A DNA stretch of 64,000 nucleotides, taken from the NCBI GenBank assembly GCA_019638285.1, contig JAHBUB010000011.1, positions 1-64,000 on the forward strand. The letters run 5' to 3'. Below the pieces are notes generated by a model, which was not told the DNA's origin, searched no databases, and saw only the letters and a program-made list of their open reading frames with translations. Both the position numbers and the translations under genes were made by a program. The DNA is from Cyclobacteriaceae bacterium. Lineage in GTDB: Bacteria; Bacteroidota; Bacteroidia; Cytophagales; Cyclobacteriaceae. Shown one piece after another: positions 27,221 to 35,910 of this stretch. Position 1 is the stretch's first letter. Each line of letters opens with the position of its first letter.

Positions 27221-27256
27221 AGGTTAGGGGTTTTCTCATAGGTCTAGGGGTTTTTG
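27218..27256. repeat. Imperfect tandem duplication at the sigma/anti-sigma junction
   Basis: Two adjacent units of 19 and 20 nt, CATAGGTTAGGGGTTTTCT and CATAGGTCTAGGGGTTTTTG, span the sigma stop codon and the anti-sigma start codon. The second copy contains another ATG, but it is out of frame with the anti-sigma gene. Confidence 0.7.
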
Positions 27257-27828
27257 TAACCCATTTTTTCTGCGTAGACACTTAATTTATCTTTAAGTAA
27301 ATTTCTTGCTCTATGTAATCTGCTTCGCACAGTTCCAATTGGAATGTCGAGAATTTTTGCCATCTCATCATACTTGAATCCTTCCAGATCGCATAAAATT
27401 ATCACTGTTCTAAAATCAACATCCAACGAGTTTAATGCATTGGAGATTTCGTCACCGATCATATCCTGAAGAGACTCCACCCTCAAGTCAGTGGTGATCT
27501 GATGATGCACATCATCAGAGTTATAATAGCTCTCCACTTCCTGATAATCAACTTTCGAAGGCTCTTTACTCTTCTTCCGATAGTCGTTAATAAAACTGTT
27601 CTTTAGAATTCGGAACAGCCATGCTTTTGCATTAGTTCCTTTTTGGAATGATTCTATAAAGCGGAAGGCCTTCAGATAGGTATCCTGGACGAGGTCTTTG
27701 GCATCGTCTTCATCCAATGTAAGCCTGTGTCCAAAATTATACATAGAATTAATGTGAGGTAAAAATTCGTTGTTGAATACCTCAACCTTCTCCTTCTCCG
27801 TATATTTTGCGCGTGGGGTTTCTTCCAT
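27244..27828 (-). CDS. ECF RNA polymerase sigma factor (SigR-like)
   Basis: A 194-residue sigma-70 family protein. Region 2 has DEDDAKDLVQDTYLKAFRFI and GTNAKAWLFRILKNSFINDYRKK (about 40-85). Region 4 has DFRTVIILCDLEGFKYDEMAKILDIPIGTVRSRLHRAR (about 138-175), the helix-turn-helix for -35 recognition. The partner zinc anti-sigma gene is next. A TATTTTTG box (27836-27843) lies just upstream of the ATG. Confidence 0.95.
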   Translation of the reverse strand: MEETPRAKYTEKEKVEVFNNEFLPHINSMYNFGHRLTLDEDDAKDLVQDTYLKAFRFIESFQKGTNAKAWLFRILKNSFINDYRKKSKEPSKVDYQEVESYYNSDDVHHQITTDLRVESLQDMIGDEISNALNSLDVDFRTVIILCDLEGFKYDEMAKILDIPIGTVRSRLHRARNLLKDKLSVYAEKMGYKNP

Positions 27829-27835
27829 AAAGAGC

Positions 27836-27843
27836 CAAAAATA
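27836..27843 (-). promoter_or_regulatory. Candidate -7 box of the ECF sigma gene
   Basis: TATTTTTG on the minus strand, 7 nt before the ATG, would give a nearly leaderless mRNA. No convincing TTTG -33 element was found. Confidence 0.35.
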
Positions 27844-27863
27844 GCAAAAGAAAGGGAGAAGGA

Positions 27864-28736
27864 TCAGATGATTTTATAATTGCGAAATTCGCCCATGCGC
27901 CAACCGGTCAGCTTTTCAATTATTCGCTTTGCTTTATCCTTGAGCTTCAGGCTGTTTTTTGATATATCATGATCAAATTTCCAGTTCATCGCTTCAATTC
28001 GAGGTTGCATGATTTGGGGATGAGTGCCATTAAATCTCCTCAGAGCATCAATTTCACTATAATCAAAAGATTCCGCCTGGCCCACATTCTTCTCTATCCA
28101 GGCATCATCAAAATAAAAGTGGTTAAATGACCTTCTTTTTCCCTGCATCTTTCTGGGGTCCCTCACCCAACCATAATGATATACATAGGCATCAATCAGT
28201 TTGGCATTGATTTTAATGTTAGGTTTCTTACGGAAACCCTGGGCATCTTTATAGGAAGTAATGGACTTATTATTCTTAATAATTCGTACTTCTCTCCTGT
28301 ACCATCGATACGCATCCCCCACGTAGTCGTACGACCCATAGAAATGAATGTAATTGAATAAAAGTCCATCCACGCGCTTGTCCTCTTTGTATTTATTCAT
28401 TGCCTCACGAATGCTTTCATGGTATTTTTCATGAACCACTTCATCTGCCTGAATATAAAATGCCCAGTCTGAATCAGGAGAAATATTTTCAAAAGCTTTG
28501 TTTGTCTCTACAGCAAAAGTATGCCCCCCTTCACGGAGGGAGTCGTCCCAAACGGTATCAATTATTTTTATTTTGGGTGAATTGATCGATTGAATAAGCT
28601 CTCTTGTAGTGTCTGATGAATTGCCAACCGCGACAATAAACTCATCGCATAACGGTAAAATAGAGGTAATGGCCTCGACTACCGGATAATCGTATTGCAC
28701 TGCATTGCGTACGAATGTGAAACCGCTGACCTTCAT
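27864..28736 (-). CDS. Family 2 glycosyltransferase
   Basis: A 290-residue GT-A fold protein. It begins FTFVRNAVQYDYPVVEAI, has the nucleotide-sugar region CDEFIVAVGNSSDTTRELI, and DSDWAFYIQADEV where the metal-binding D-x-D would be (QADE variant). It likely transfers a sugar in lipopolysaccharide or glycan assembly. Its ATG directly abuts the stop of the upstream two-domain glycosyltransferase gene, so they are a unit. Confidence 0.82.
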   Translation of the reverse strand: MKVSGFTFVRNAVQYDYPVVEAITSILPLCDEFIVAVGNSSDTTRELIQSINSPKIKIIDTVWDDSLREGGHTFAVETNKAFENISPDSDWAFYIQADEVVHEKYHESIREAMNKYKEDKRVDGLLFNYIHFYGSYDYVGDAYRWYRREVRIIKNNKSITSYKDAQGFRKKPNIKINAKLIDAYVYHYGWVRDPRKMQGKRRSFNHFYFDDAWIEKNVGQAESFDYSEIDALRRFNGTHPQIMQPRIEAMNWKFDHDISKNSLKLKDKAKRIIEKLTGWRMGEFRNYKII

Positions 28737-30290
28737 TTATGAGGCTTTACTTAAAGCGATGTATTTTCCAATACCATTTTGGCAGCTGGTCAGTTGTTCA
28801 GAAATAGCACGCTCAAGTATAAGGTCATTCTTTCTTAGGGCTTCCCTGGAGCTTTCTTTGTGGTATAAATGATATCCGAAACCTGCAAATTTTAAATGTT
28901 TTCGAATAATGCCAATGTTTTTTAATCGAACAGCAAATTCAGAATCTTCTCTTCCCCAGCCTACAAAATCTTCATTGAACCCATTCACTTTTATTACATC
29001 ATCCTTCCAGAAAGAAAGATTTGCTCCTCTTATTCGATCGGGTTTGTTGCTGTAAAAAGAAAATAATGAAGATAGAAATCTAGAATGTATCGTGTTAAAA
29101 CGGTTAATAATTCCCCTGGTAAAAAACCCAAAACGGATAAGCTTATTTTCTAAAACCTTATGAGTAAGCTCAGCCTGGAGCAATACCCTGGAGCCTTGCA
29201 CAAATTGATTCAATCGGGCATTTCGTTTATGGCTTCTGATGAAATGCTCACTCATAATAATATCACCATCAATCATAATTACATATTCATAATTGGCGAG
29301 TGCGATGGCTTTATTCCTTATTGTTGCCAGTCTGAAACCTAAGTCTTCATGCCAACAGTGAGTAATTGGCACTGGGAATTGTTTTCTATATTGTTCAATT
29401 AAATTTTTGGTTTCTTCCCCCGAGCCATCATCCGCAATTATTATCTCATTTGGTAATTCTGATTGTTGCAATACGCCTAACAGTGTTAATTCCAATGCGT
29501 CTTCTCGATTATAGGTGGAAATGATAAGAGAAGTACTGATGTCAATATTTGCTTCTCTCAATTTTGAATACTTGTAAAAAACAAAATTGGCATTACACAC
29601 TGAAATCAACAGTCCTTTGTAACCATCCAGTATTCCCTTTTTAAGAAAAAAACTTTTAATAAAAGCAAAAGTTGTTTTGTAAAAAATTTTAAGCCCGGAT
29701 GAATGAACTTTATACCTATGTTCTCTGGCATAAATATCCGAGTACCTCTGAATTTTTTCTAAAAACTGTGTGATGTTATCGTACGCATGATGCAATAGAT
29801 CTCCCTCAAGGTGTTTTGAAGTGTATTCTCCTGCTATTTCAACCCGCTCATGAATTCCCTGTCCTTTCCATACACCCATGCCTCTCCTCCACAATCTCAA
29901 CTTCGTATCCGGATACCAACCGCATGTTCTTATCCACTCACCCGCGTAGCTCGAAAGTCGGTTCATGGTATAGCCATCTACATTAAGGCCTTCCTTTATT
30001 TTTAATAATGATTGTGTCAGTTTCGGAGACAGATATTCATCCGCATCAAGGGATAGAATATATTCGCAGGTTGCCAATGAGATGGCAAAATTTTTCTGAT
30101 TCGCAAAACCTAAGAATTCGTTCTCTACAAAAGTTACTTGCTTCCTTTGGCAAATCTCCTTTGTAGCATCCGTGGAGTAGCAATCCACCACTATGATTTC
30201 ATCCGCTACCGGCTTTAGCGAGTCAATGCATCGGCCAATATTGGTCTCTTCATTAAAAGTGATGATAACTGCACTGATCCTATTTCCCAT
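28737..30290 (-). CDS. Two-domain glycosyltransferase: WaaE/KdtX-like plus second GT2 domain
   Basis: A 517-residue protein with two complete GT-A modules. Residues 1-250 match WaaE/KdtX-type transferases: AVIITFNEETNIGRCIDSL, DEIIVVDCYSTDATKEI, LSLDADEYLS. Residues 255-517 are another GT2: SLIISTYNREDALELTL, PNEIIIADDGSGEETKNLI, YVIMIDGDIIMS and a galactosyltransferase-like GWGREDSEFAVRL. Both keep D-x-D-like motifs, so both may be active on successive sugars of the lipopolysaccharide core. The frame is continuous with no sign of a sequencing join. Confidence 0.88.
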   Translation of the reverse strand: MGNRISAVIITFNEETNIGRCIDSLKPVADEIIVVDCYSTDATKEICQRKQVTFVENEFLGFANQKNFAISLATCEYILSLDADEYLSPKLTQSLLKIKEGLNVDGYTMNRLSSYAGEWIRTCGWYPDTKLRLWRRGMGVWKGQGIHERVEIAGEYTSKHLEGDLLHHAYDNITQFLEKIQRYSDIYAREHRYKVHSSGLKIFYKTTFAFIKSFFLKKGILDGYKGLLISVCNANFVFYKYSKLREANIDISTSLIISTYNREDALELTLLGVLQQSELPNEIIIADDGSGEETKNLIEQYRKQFPVPITHCWHEDLGFRLATIRNKAIALANYEYVIMIDGDIIMSEHFIRSHKRNARLNQFVQGSRVLLQAELTHKVLENKLIRFGFFTRGIINRFNTIHSRFLSSLFSFYSNKPDRIRGANLSFWKDDVIKVNGFNEDFVGWGREDSEFAVRLKNIGIIRKHLKFAGFGYHLYHKESSREALRKNDLILERAISEQLTSCQNGIGKYIALSKAS

Positions 30291-30342
30291 TCTTCAGCAT
30301 TTAACCACAAAGTTCTTATTTGATTCAAAACAAAACAAGAAC

Positions 30343-30379
30343 AAAAAAAACTAAAAGCCCTTTGAATTATGGCTTTTAG
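30343..30379 (-). terminator. Intrinsic terminator after the VWA gene
   Basis: On the minus strand a perfect 9-bp stem (CTAAAAGCC / GGCTTTTAG, 11-nt loop) is followed by eight Us. It lies just after the VWA stop codon and isolates that gene from the downstream glycosyltransferase genes. Confidence 0.85.
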
Positions 30380-30396
30380 CGTCTTTTTCAGAATAA

Positions 30397-32253
30397 CTAT
30401 TTTTCAGCAACTACGCTTTGCGTCTTCACAAGGTTAATAAATTCAAGCCGATACCCGTCCTTATCAGCTCCCCTTGCATTTTGAGCCAATTGAATAGCCT
30501 GTTCTACATTAAATCCATTAATAAATTCTGATTCTCGAAGGATCATTCCAAATGCCGCCACTGCTGCAGACCATCTGAAGTTGGTCGTAGTATTTTCAAT
30601 GTCAGCATTTTTGTCCACCAAGGTCCGAATAATCAATTTACTCGTTTCCTGATTTGGATCTTTGTAACGGAATTTTACTGTCAACATTTCATTGGATGAA
30701 GGGGACAAAGCACTCGGCCTGAGCTGCTGATACTTCAATTCGTCAGTTTTAAAGTAGTCGCTCTCAATACCTGTCGGAATAACCTCATAAAGGGCGGTTA
30801 CCGTATGACCTGAACCCAAATCACCAGCGTCTTTTTTATCGTTGTTAAAATCTTCATTGCGCAATACTCTATTTTCATAACCAATCAACCGATAGGCCTG
30901 AACTTTCGTAGGATTAAATTCAATCTGTAACTTCACATCTTTGGCAATGGTAAATAATGTCCCGCCAAATTCATTGACCAAAACCTTCTGGGCCTCCAAT
31001 ATATTATCGATATAGGCATAGTTTCCATTTCCCTTGTCTGCTAAAATTTCCATTTTAGAATCCTTATAGTTGCCCATCCCATAGCCTAGAACAGTTAAGA
31101 ATATCCCATCATTGCGTTTTTCTTCAACGAGCCTTTCCATTGATGCATTGCTGGATTCACCCACATTGAAATCACCATCCGTAGCAATGACTACTCGATT
31201 ATTACCCTCCACTCTAAAATTTTCTTTGGCTATCTTGTAGGCCAATTGAATTCCTTCCCCACCAGCAGTGGATCCACCTGCCTCAAGGTTATCCAAAGCT
31301 TCATTGATTTGTTCCTTGCAAGCACCTGAAGTGGAAGGAAGCACCAATCCTGCAGCTCCCGCATAAACCACAATCGCCACACGATCCTGCGCTCTCAGTT
31401 GGTTCACCAATAACTTAAAGGATGCCTTCAGCAATGGAAGTTTATTGACACTCGACATTGAACCAGATACATCAATCAGGAAAACCAAATTGGAAGCAGG
31501 CAAATTTTCGGTTGGGATCTTTTTTCCCTGAAGTCCAATATGTACCAACCGGTGATTTGGATTCCATGGCGCAGAAGAAACCTCGGTATAGATCGAAAAT
31601 GGGTCGTTCCCTTTTGGTAAGGGATAATCATATTCAAAGTAATTGATCATCTCCTCTATTCTCACCACATCCTTTGGCGGCCGCTGTCCATTATTAATAA
31701 ACCTGCGAACATTGCTGTAAGAGGCAGCATCTACATCAATTGAAAATGTAGATACGGGATTTTGCAAGGCCGAGTGAAAAATGTTTTCGTTGATAGCATC
31801 ATATTCTTCTGTATTCCAATTCGGCTGCTGCCAATCCAGATGTGAGAATACTGCCCCCTCTCCAACCAAAGACTTATCTCTCATCTCATATTCCCTTAAT
31901 GGTTGGGACTGGAATTTTTTCAAGTCTTTTTCTTCTGCTATTGCTCGTTTGTGGCCAGCCTTCAACACCACATTAATGGTATTGCCACTTTCAGTTATCA
32001 CTTCCTGCTTTTCAAAACCAGAAAGTGAAAAAACAAGCACTCCTCCTGATAAGGGAATTTCAATAAAATATTTACCTTGGCGATCCGTTTGGGTTGATAC
32101 TTTAGTTGCTTTCAGCATCACGGTCACATTCCTTAAGGGCAGACCTTCCAGGGAGGTAACAGTGCCTACGATTTTTCTGTTTTGGCCTTCTGCCATCCCT
32201 ACTCCAATTGTGGTAATGGCTATAACCAATAAAATAACAATTCTATTTTTCAT
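30397..32253 (-). CDS. VWA-domain outer protein with carboxypeptidase-regulatory-like N terminus (YfbK-like)
   Basis: A 618-residue exported protein. It has a signal peptide (about 1-23), a carboxypeptidase-regulatory-like domain (25-98), the VWF-A N-terminal segment (FSIDVDAASYSNVRRFI), and a VWA domain with MIDAS motif FLIDVSGSMSS near 258, followed by a DUF3520-type C terminus. It is found widely in Bacteroidota as 'VWA domain-containing protein'; ligand is unknown. It is divergent from an ECF sigma/TonB-domain pair and has its own terminator. Confidence 0.9.
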   Translation of the reverse strand: MKNRIVILLVIAITTIGVGMAEGQNRKIVGTVTSLEGLPLRNVTVMLKATKVSTQTDRQGKYFIEIPLSGGVLVFSLSGFEKQEVITESGNTINVVLKAGHKRAIAEEKDLKKFQSQPLREYEMRDKSLVGEGAVFSHLDWQQPNWNTEEYDAINENIFHSALQNPVSTFSIDVDAASYSNVRRFINNGQRPPKDVVRIEEMINYFEYDYPLPKGNDPFSIYTEVSSAPWNPNHRLVHIGLQGKKIPTENLPASNLVFLIDVSGSMSSVNKLPLLKASFKLLVNQLRAQDRVAIVVYAGAAGLVLPSTSGACKEQINEALDNLEAGGSTAGGEGIQLAYKIAKENFRVEGNNRVVIATDGDFNVGESSNASMERLVEEKRNDGIFLTVLGYGMGNYKDSKMEILADKGNGNYAYIDNILEAQKVLVNEFGGTLFTIAKDVKLQIEFNPTKVQAYRLIGYENRVLRNEDFNNDKKDAGDLGSGHTVTALYEVIPTGIESDYFKTDELKYQQLRPSALSPSSNEMLTVKFRYKDPNQETSKLIIRTLVDKNADIENTTTNFRWSAAVAAFGMILRESEFINGFNVEQAIQLAQNARGADKDGYRLEFINLVKTQSVVAEK

Positions 32254-32336
32254 GATATTGTTTGTTTGATATACCCTATGGATGCCATAAGCTTTAGAAT
32301 TCCATAAAATTTTTCAGAAATAAATTAAATTGAGCC

Positions 32337-32900
32337 ATGTTCATAGGTAAAGGTTCATCTAAAAGCAGCGATGCGGAACTTATAGCACAGTTCCGTTCGA
32401 CCAACAACTCCTCTGCCCTGGCTGAATTGTTTACCCGATATAGTGCACTCGTTTATGGTGTGTGTCTCAAGTACCTAAAGGATAGGGATGAAGCAAAAGA
32501 CGCGGTGATGCACATCTTCGAAAAGTTAAATCAAAACCTAAAAGAACACACAATTGACTACTTTAAGGGATGGCTGTACACCACCAGTAAAAATCATTGC
32601 CTGATGCAATTGAGGGCTCAAAAGAAAATAGTGACGGAAGAAATCAGAGATGATCTTATGGAAAATCAATTCTTTCTGCATCCTGAAGCTGAAAGCAATC
32701 ATGAGAAAGATCTTTCCAAACTTGAAAGGTGTATTGACCAACTCAAGAACAGTCAAAAAGCATGTGTGCAGCTATTCTATTTAAAAGAAATGTGTTATAA
32801 AGAGATTGTGGGCACCACAGGAATTGAATTAAAAAAGGTAAAAAGTTTTATACAAAACGGAAAGCGAAATTTGAAAATTTGCATGGAACAAAGTGAGTAA
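32337..32900 (+). CDS. ECF RNA polymerase sigma factor
   Basis: A 187-residue sigma-70 family protein with region 2 (FTRYSALVYGVCLKYLKDRDEAKDAVMHIFEKL, about 32-65) and a region 4 helix-turn-helix near 140-178 (KACVQLFYLKEMCYKEIVGTTG). Its stop overlaps the next gene's GTG start by 8 nt, so it is translationally coupled to the TonB-domain anti-sigma-like protein. The region 4 turn is divergent (GTTGIELKKVKSFIQNG), as in many Bacteroidota ECF factors. Confidence 0.92.
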   Translation: MFIGKGSSKSSDAELIAQFRSTNNSSALAELFTRYSALVYGVCLKYLKDRDEAKDAVMHIFEKLNQNLKEHTIDYFKGWLYTTSKNHCLMQLRAQKKIVTEEIRDDLMENQFFLHPEAESNHEKDLSKLERCIDQLKNSQKACVQLFYLKEMCYKEIVGTTGIELKKVKSFIQNGKRNLKICMEQSE

Positions 32901-33942
32901 GCAAAAAGACGATATTAAAAAATACCTCAAAGGAGAATTAACTCCTGCTGAAATGCACAAGTTAGAAATGCAGGCACTGCACGACCCTTTTTTGGCTGAA
33001 GGACTTGAAGGGGCTGATTTGATCGGTCCCGATCAATTTGCCAGAGACATCGATTCGATCAATCAGAAGATCGGATCACGAAACACTAAAAAATACTTTT
33101 GGCCACTTCGGATAGCCGCTTCCATTTTATTGATTGTCTCTGTGACATACCTCTTAGTTAAAAATAATCCAGACAGGGCAGCTGATCAACTGGCATTGCA
33201 AAAGAATGCTTCAGTGACCACCGATTCTTTGCCAATGAAAGAAAATAAAGCTGACCAACGCGAAGCGCCCATATTACCTGACTCTGTTCATGCCTCTAAT
33301 CCACTTACGGAAAATCAAATAACTTTAAGATCTGAGGATAAACTCATTAAAGGATCTGCTGTGAACCCTGAAGAAACCAAAAAGCAAAATCAACCTCAGG
33401 AGGAAACAACCACAGCCGAATCGGTCGTAATGGCTAGTGGTGCATCCCGCGAAGAGAAGGATGTCATTTCGGAAGAAACCAAAGAAATAGAATTGGCATC
33501 GTCACAGGAATCTGAGAAAGCAGGTAAAGAAAAAATTGTTGCGGCTAAGAGAAGGAGCGCAAGATCCGAAACACTGAAAAAGATTATCCCCAGTCCTCAT
33601 TCGAGCACTGGTAAAGACAAGCGTATGTCGAAAGATGGCAATGCCGTATCTGCCCAACCCACCTTAGGGAAAGCCGAATACCTTAAATATCTTAGAGCAA
33701 ATGTGAAGTATCCTACTGCTGCAATCGACAATCACATCAGCGGAGAGGTAATCGTAAGCTTTATCGTCAACAGCGATAGCACCCTGACTGATTTTAAGAT
33801 CGAAAAAGGCATTGGATATGGCTGTGATCAAGAATTGATCCGGTTAATCAAGGGAGGGCCACCCTGGATACCCGCTACTAAAGAGGGAGCCTTCGTCAAC
33901 GAACGAACCAAAGTATCTTTTGTTTTTGACCGTCCAAATTAA
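32893..33942 (+). CDS. Membrane protein with anti-sigma-like N terminus and TonB C-terminal domain
   Basis: A 349-residue bitopic protein. There is a cytoplasmic N terminus (1-70: DIKKYLKGELTPAEMHKLE), one membrane helix (about 73-91), a long charged periplasmic linker (95-260) rich in K, E and S, and a C-terminal TonB domain (about 262-349: EYLKYLRANVKYPTAAIDNHISGEVIVSFIVNSDS). The GTG start overlaps the sigma gene, which fits an anti-sigma role for the N terminus. The TonB domain could contact an outer-membrane receptor. Both roles are inferred. Confidence 0.82.
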   Translation: MSKQKDDIKKYLKGELTPAEMHKLEMQALHDPFLAEGLEGADLIGPDQFARDIDSINQKIGSRNTKKYFWPLRIAASILLIVSVTYLLVKNNPDRAADQLALQKNASVTTDSLPMKENKADQREAPILPDSVHASNPLTENQITLRSEDKLIKGSAVNPEETKKQNQPQEETTTAESVVMASGASREEKDVISEETKEIELASSQESEKAGKEKIVAAKRRSARSETLKKIIPSPHSSTGKDKRMSKDGNAVSAQPTLGKAEYLKYLRANVKYPTAAIDNHISGEVIVSFIVNSDSTLTDFKIEKGIGYGCDQELIRLIKGGPPWIPATKEGAFVNERTKVSFVFDRPN

Positions 33943-34010
33943 TTTTCTGCACTGCCAATTGCACGCTTTCATTATTTTTCTACTTTTAGGGCTCATCAAA
34001 ACAACCCGCT

Positions 34011-35450
34011 ATGGCAAGTACACTATTTCATAAAAAACCAATGGAGGTATTGCAGGCTGAGTCCGGCAGCGACAGTACCCTAAAAAGAACACTTACTCGA
34101 ACCAATCTCATTGCGCTTGGAATCGGAGCCGTAATCGGGGCGGGTATTTTTGTGCTGACAGGACAGGCCGCAGCGCAGTATGCAGGCCCTGGAGTAGCAA
34201 TCTCATTTGTTGTTTCAGCATTGGCCTGTGGCTTTGCCGGATTGTGTTATGCCGAATTTGCAGCAATGATTCCCATAGCTGGAAGTGCTTATACTTATGC
34301 TTATGCCACCATGGGAAGAATTGTAGCCTGGGTAATAGGATGGGCCCTAATACTTGAATACTTATTCTCAGGCGCTACAGTTGCAGTTGGCTGGTCTGGT
34401 TATATGGTTAATTTTTTAGCCTCATTTGGAATTGAGATTCCGGCTGCACTGTCCAATGCTCCGATCGCCTTTGACGCTCATAATAACATGAGTTTTACCG
34501 GGGCTTATATTAATCTTCCGGCAGTTTTAATTGTACTCGTCATTACCGTACTGCTTTATCGTGGAATTAAAGAATCGGCCAACTTCAACAACTTTGTTGT
34601 AATTCTAAAACTGCTGGTTATTGCCTTATTTATTCTATTTGGCTGGGCCTATATCAATTACGACAATTGGGTACCTTTTATTCCTGAAAACACAGGTCAC
34701 TTTGGGCAGTTTGGCTGGACTGGAATATTTCGAGCTTCTTCAGTAATTTTCTTTGCCTATATCGGGTTTGATGCCGTTTCTACAGCCGCTCAAGAGGCCA
34801 AGAATCCACAGAAAGACATGCCATGGGGTATTTTAGGCTCATTGGTTATTTGTACTGTCGTATATATACTCGTATCTCTGGTGATGACGGGAATGGCTCC
34901 TTATACAGGCCTTAACACAGCCGCCCCGATTGCCGTGGCTATTGATATGGCAGGAGAGGGGTTGGCCTGGCTGAGTCCTTTTATAAAAATTGGGGCCATC
35001 GCTGGACTCAGTTCAGTTATTCTGGTAATGCTTATGGGGCAAACCCGTGTGTTTTACTCCATGTCCAATGACGGCCTATTCTTTGCCCCCTTTGCGAAAA
35101 TTCATGCAAAATTTCAAACACCCTACATTGCTACTGTCATTACAGGTAGTATCGCCATGATTGCCTGCGGTCTCCTCCCAATTGGTATCCTGGGAGAACT
35201 CGTGTCCATAGGCACACTGCTAGCCTTTATGATTGTTTGTTTGGGCATTCTGTTATTGCGATACAAACATCCAGAGTATGAGCGTCCGTTTAAAACTCCA
35301 TTTTTTCCCTATGTTCCTATACTTGGGATATTAAGTTGTGGAGGTGTAATGTTCTTTCTTAATCCGATCATCTTTGTGATCTGTGGAATATGGATTCTCA
35401 TTGGCTTAGTGATCTACTATTTCTACGGAAGAAAACACGCTAAATATTGA
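34011..35450 (+). CDS. APC-family amino acid permease
   Basis: A 479-residue transporter with about 12 membrane helices. LGIGAVIGAGIFVLTGQAAA (helix 1) and GFDAVSTAAQEAKNPQKDMP (helix 6/7 loop) are characteristic of the cationic amino-acid/YfnA-like APC branch. It probably imports an amino acid with protons. It is a single gene on the plus strand, convergent with the Rieske-like lipoprotein gene. Confidence 0.93.
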   Translation: MASTLFHKKPMEVLQAESGSDSTLKRTLTRTNLIALGIGAVIGAGIFVLTGQAAAQYAGPGVAISFVVSALACGFAGLCYAEFAAMIPIAGSAYTYAYATMGRIVAWVIGWALILEYLFSGATVAVGWSGYMVNFLASFGIEIPAALSNAPIAFDAHNNMSFTGAYINLPAVLIVLVITVLLYRGIKESANFNNFVVILKLLVIALFILFGWAYINYDNWVPFIPENTGHFGQFGWTGIFRASSVIFFAYIGFDAVSTAAQEAKNPQKDMPWGILGSLVICTVVYILVSLVMTGMAPYTGLNTAAPIAVAIDMAGEGLAWLSPFIKIGAIAGLSSVILVMLMGQTRVFYSMSNDGLFFAPFAKIHAKFQTPYIATVITGSIAMIACGLLPIGILGELVSIGTLLAFMIVCLGILLLRYKHPEYERPFKTPFFPYVPILGILSCGGVMFFLNPIIFVICGIWILIGLVIYYFYGRKHAKY

Positions 35451-35460
35451 TATTGAACTC

Positions 35461-35910
35461 TTAATCAATAATCTCGTCTGTTATGGTCAACACGTTCCCA
35501 TTTAGTTGGGTTCTGTATTGCCGTAACGGGCGCCAGGCGGGACCCCCTGTTGGAAGACCATTAGAAAGATTAAACGAAGACTTACAACAAGGATCAATCA
35601 TAAAAAGCCCTGACCCATCGACCTCTACTGTTGCACAGGCTTCATTAGGGGTGTAAGAACAATTTTTTTCATAGGCCAAAAAAATAGTTGCTGAAAGCCT
35701 GTAGAGGATAATTCCACGAACACCGCCTCCCAAATTGCTCACGTCTTTGTACCCTCCCACTGTATTCAATTTGTTGATGAAGTCAGGAAACGATAGATTG
35801 ACCACTATATCGTCAAAGTTGACAATTGGAATAGGGTCATCAACCAGATTGGGCTCACAAGAAAACAGAATCACTGATACTAACAGTACTTTACTTAATC
35901 GAGTAATCAT
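35461..35910 (-). CDS. Rieske-like lipoprotein with altered cluster ligands
   Basis: A 149-residue lipoprotein: signal with lipobox LFSC (lipidated C18). The C-terminal part resembles a Rieske domain: a first box C84-S-Y86...C92, a second box D106-P-C108-C109-K-S-S-F, then GLPTGGPAWRPLRQY like the Pro-loop GPA..PL. In a true Rieske protein the ligand order is C-x-H...C-x-x-H; here both His are replaced (Y86, C109) and one ligand Cys is Asp (D106). The disulfide pair C92/C108 remains. It probably keeps the fold but not the standard 2Fe-2S site. It overlaps the dehydrogenase gene by 20 nt. Confidence 0.7.
   Translation of the reverse strand: MITRLSKVLLVSVILFSCEPNLVDDPIPIVNFDDIVVNLSFPDFINKLNTVGGYKDVSNLGGGVRGIILYRLSATIFLAYEKNCSYTPNEACATVEVDGSGLFMIDPCCKSSFNLSNGLPTGGPAWRPLRQYRTQLNGNVLTITDEIID

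Noticed and set aside
31781-32269. 162-codon plus-strand frame
   Set aside because: Antisense to the VWA gene N terminus, whose signal peptide and domain are clear.
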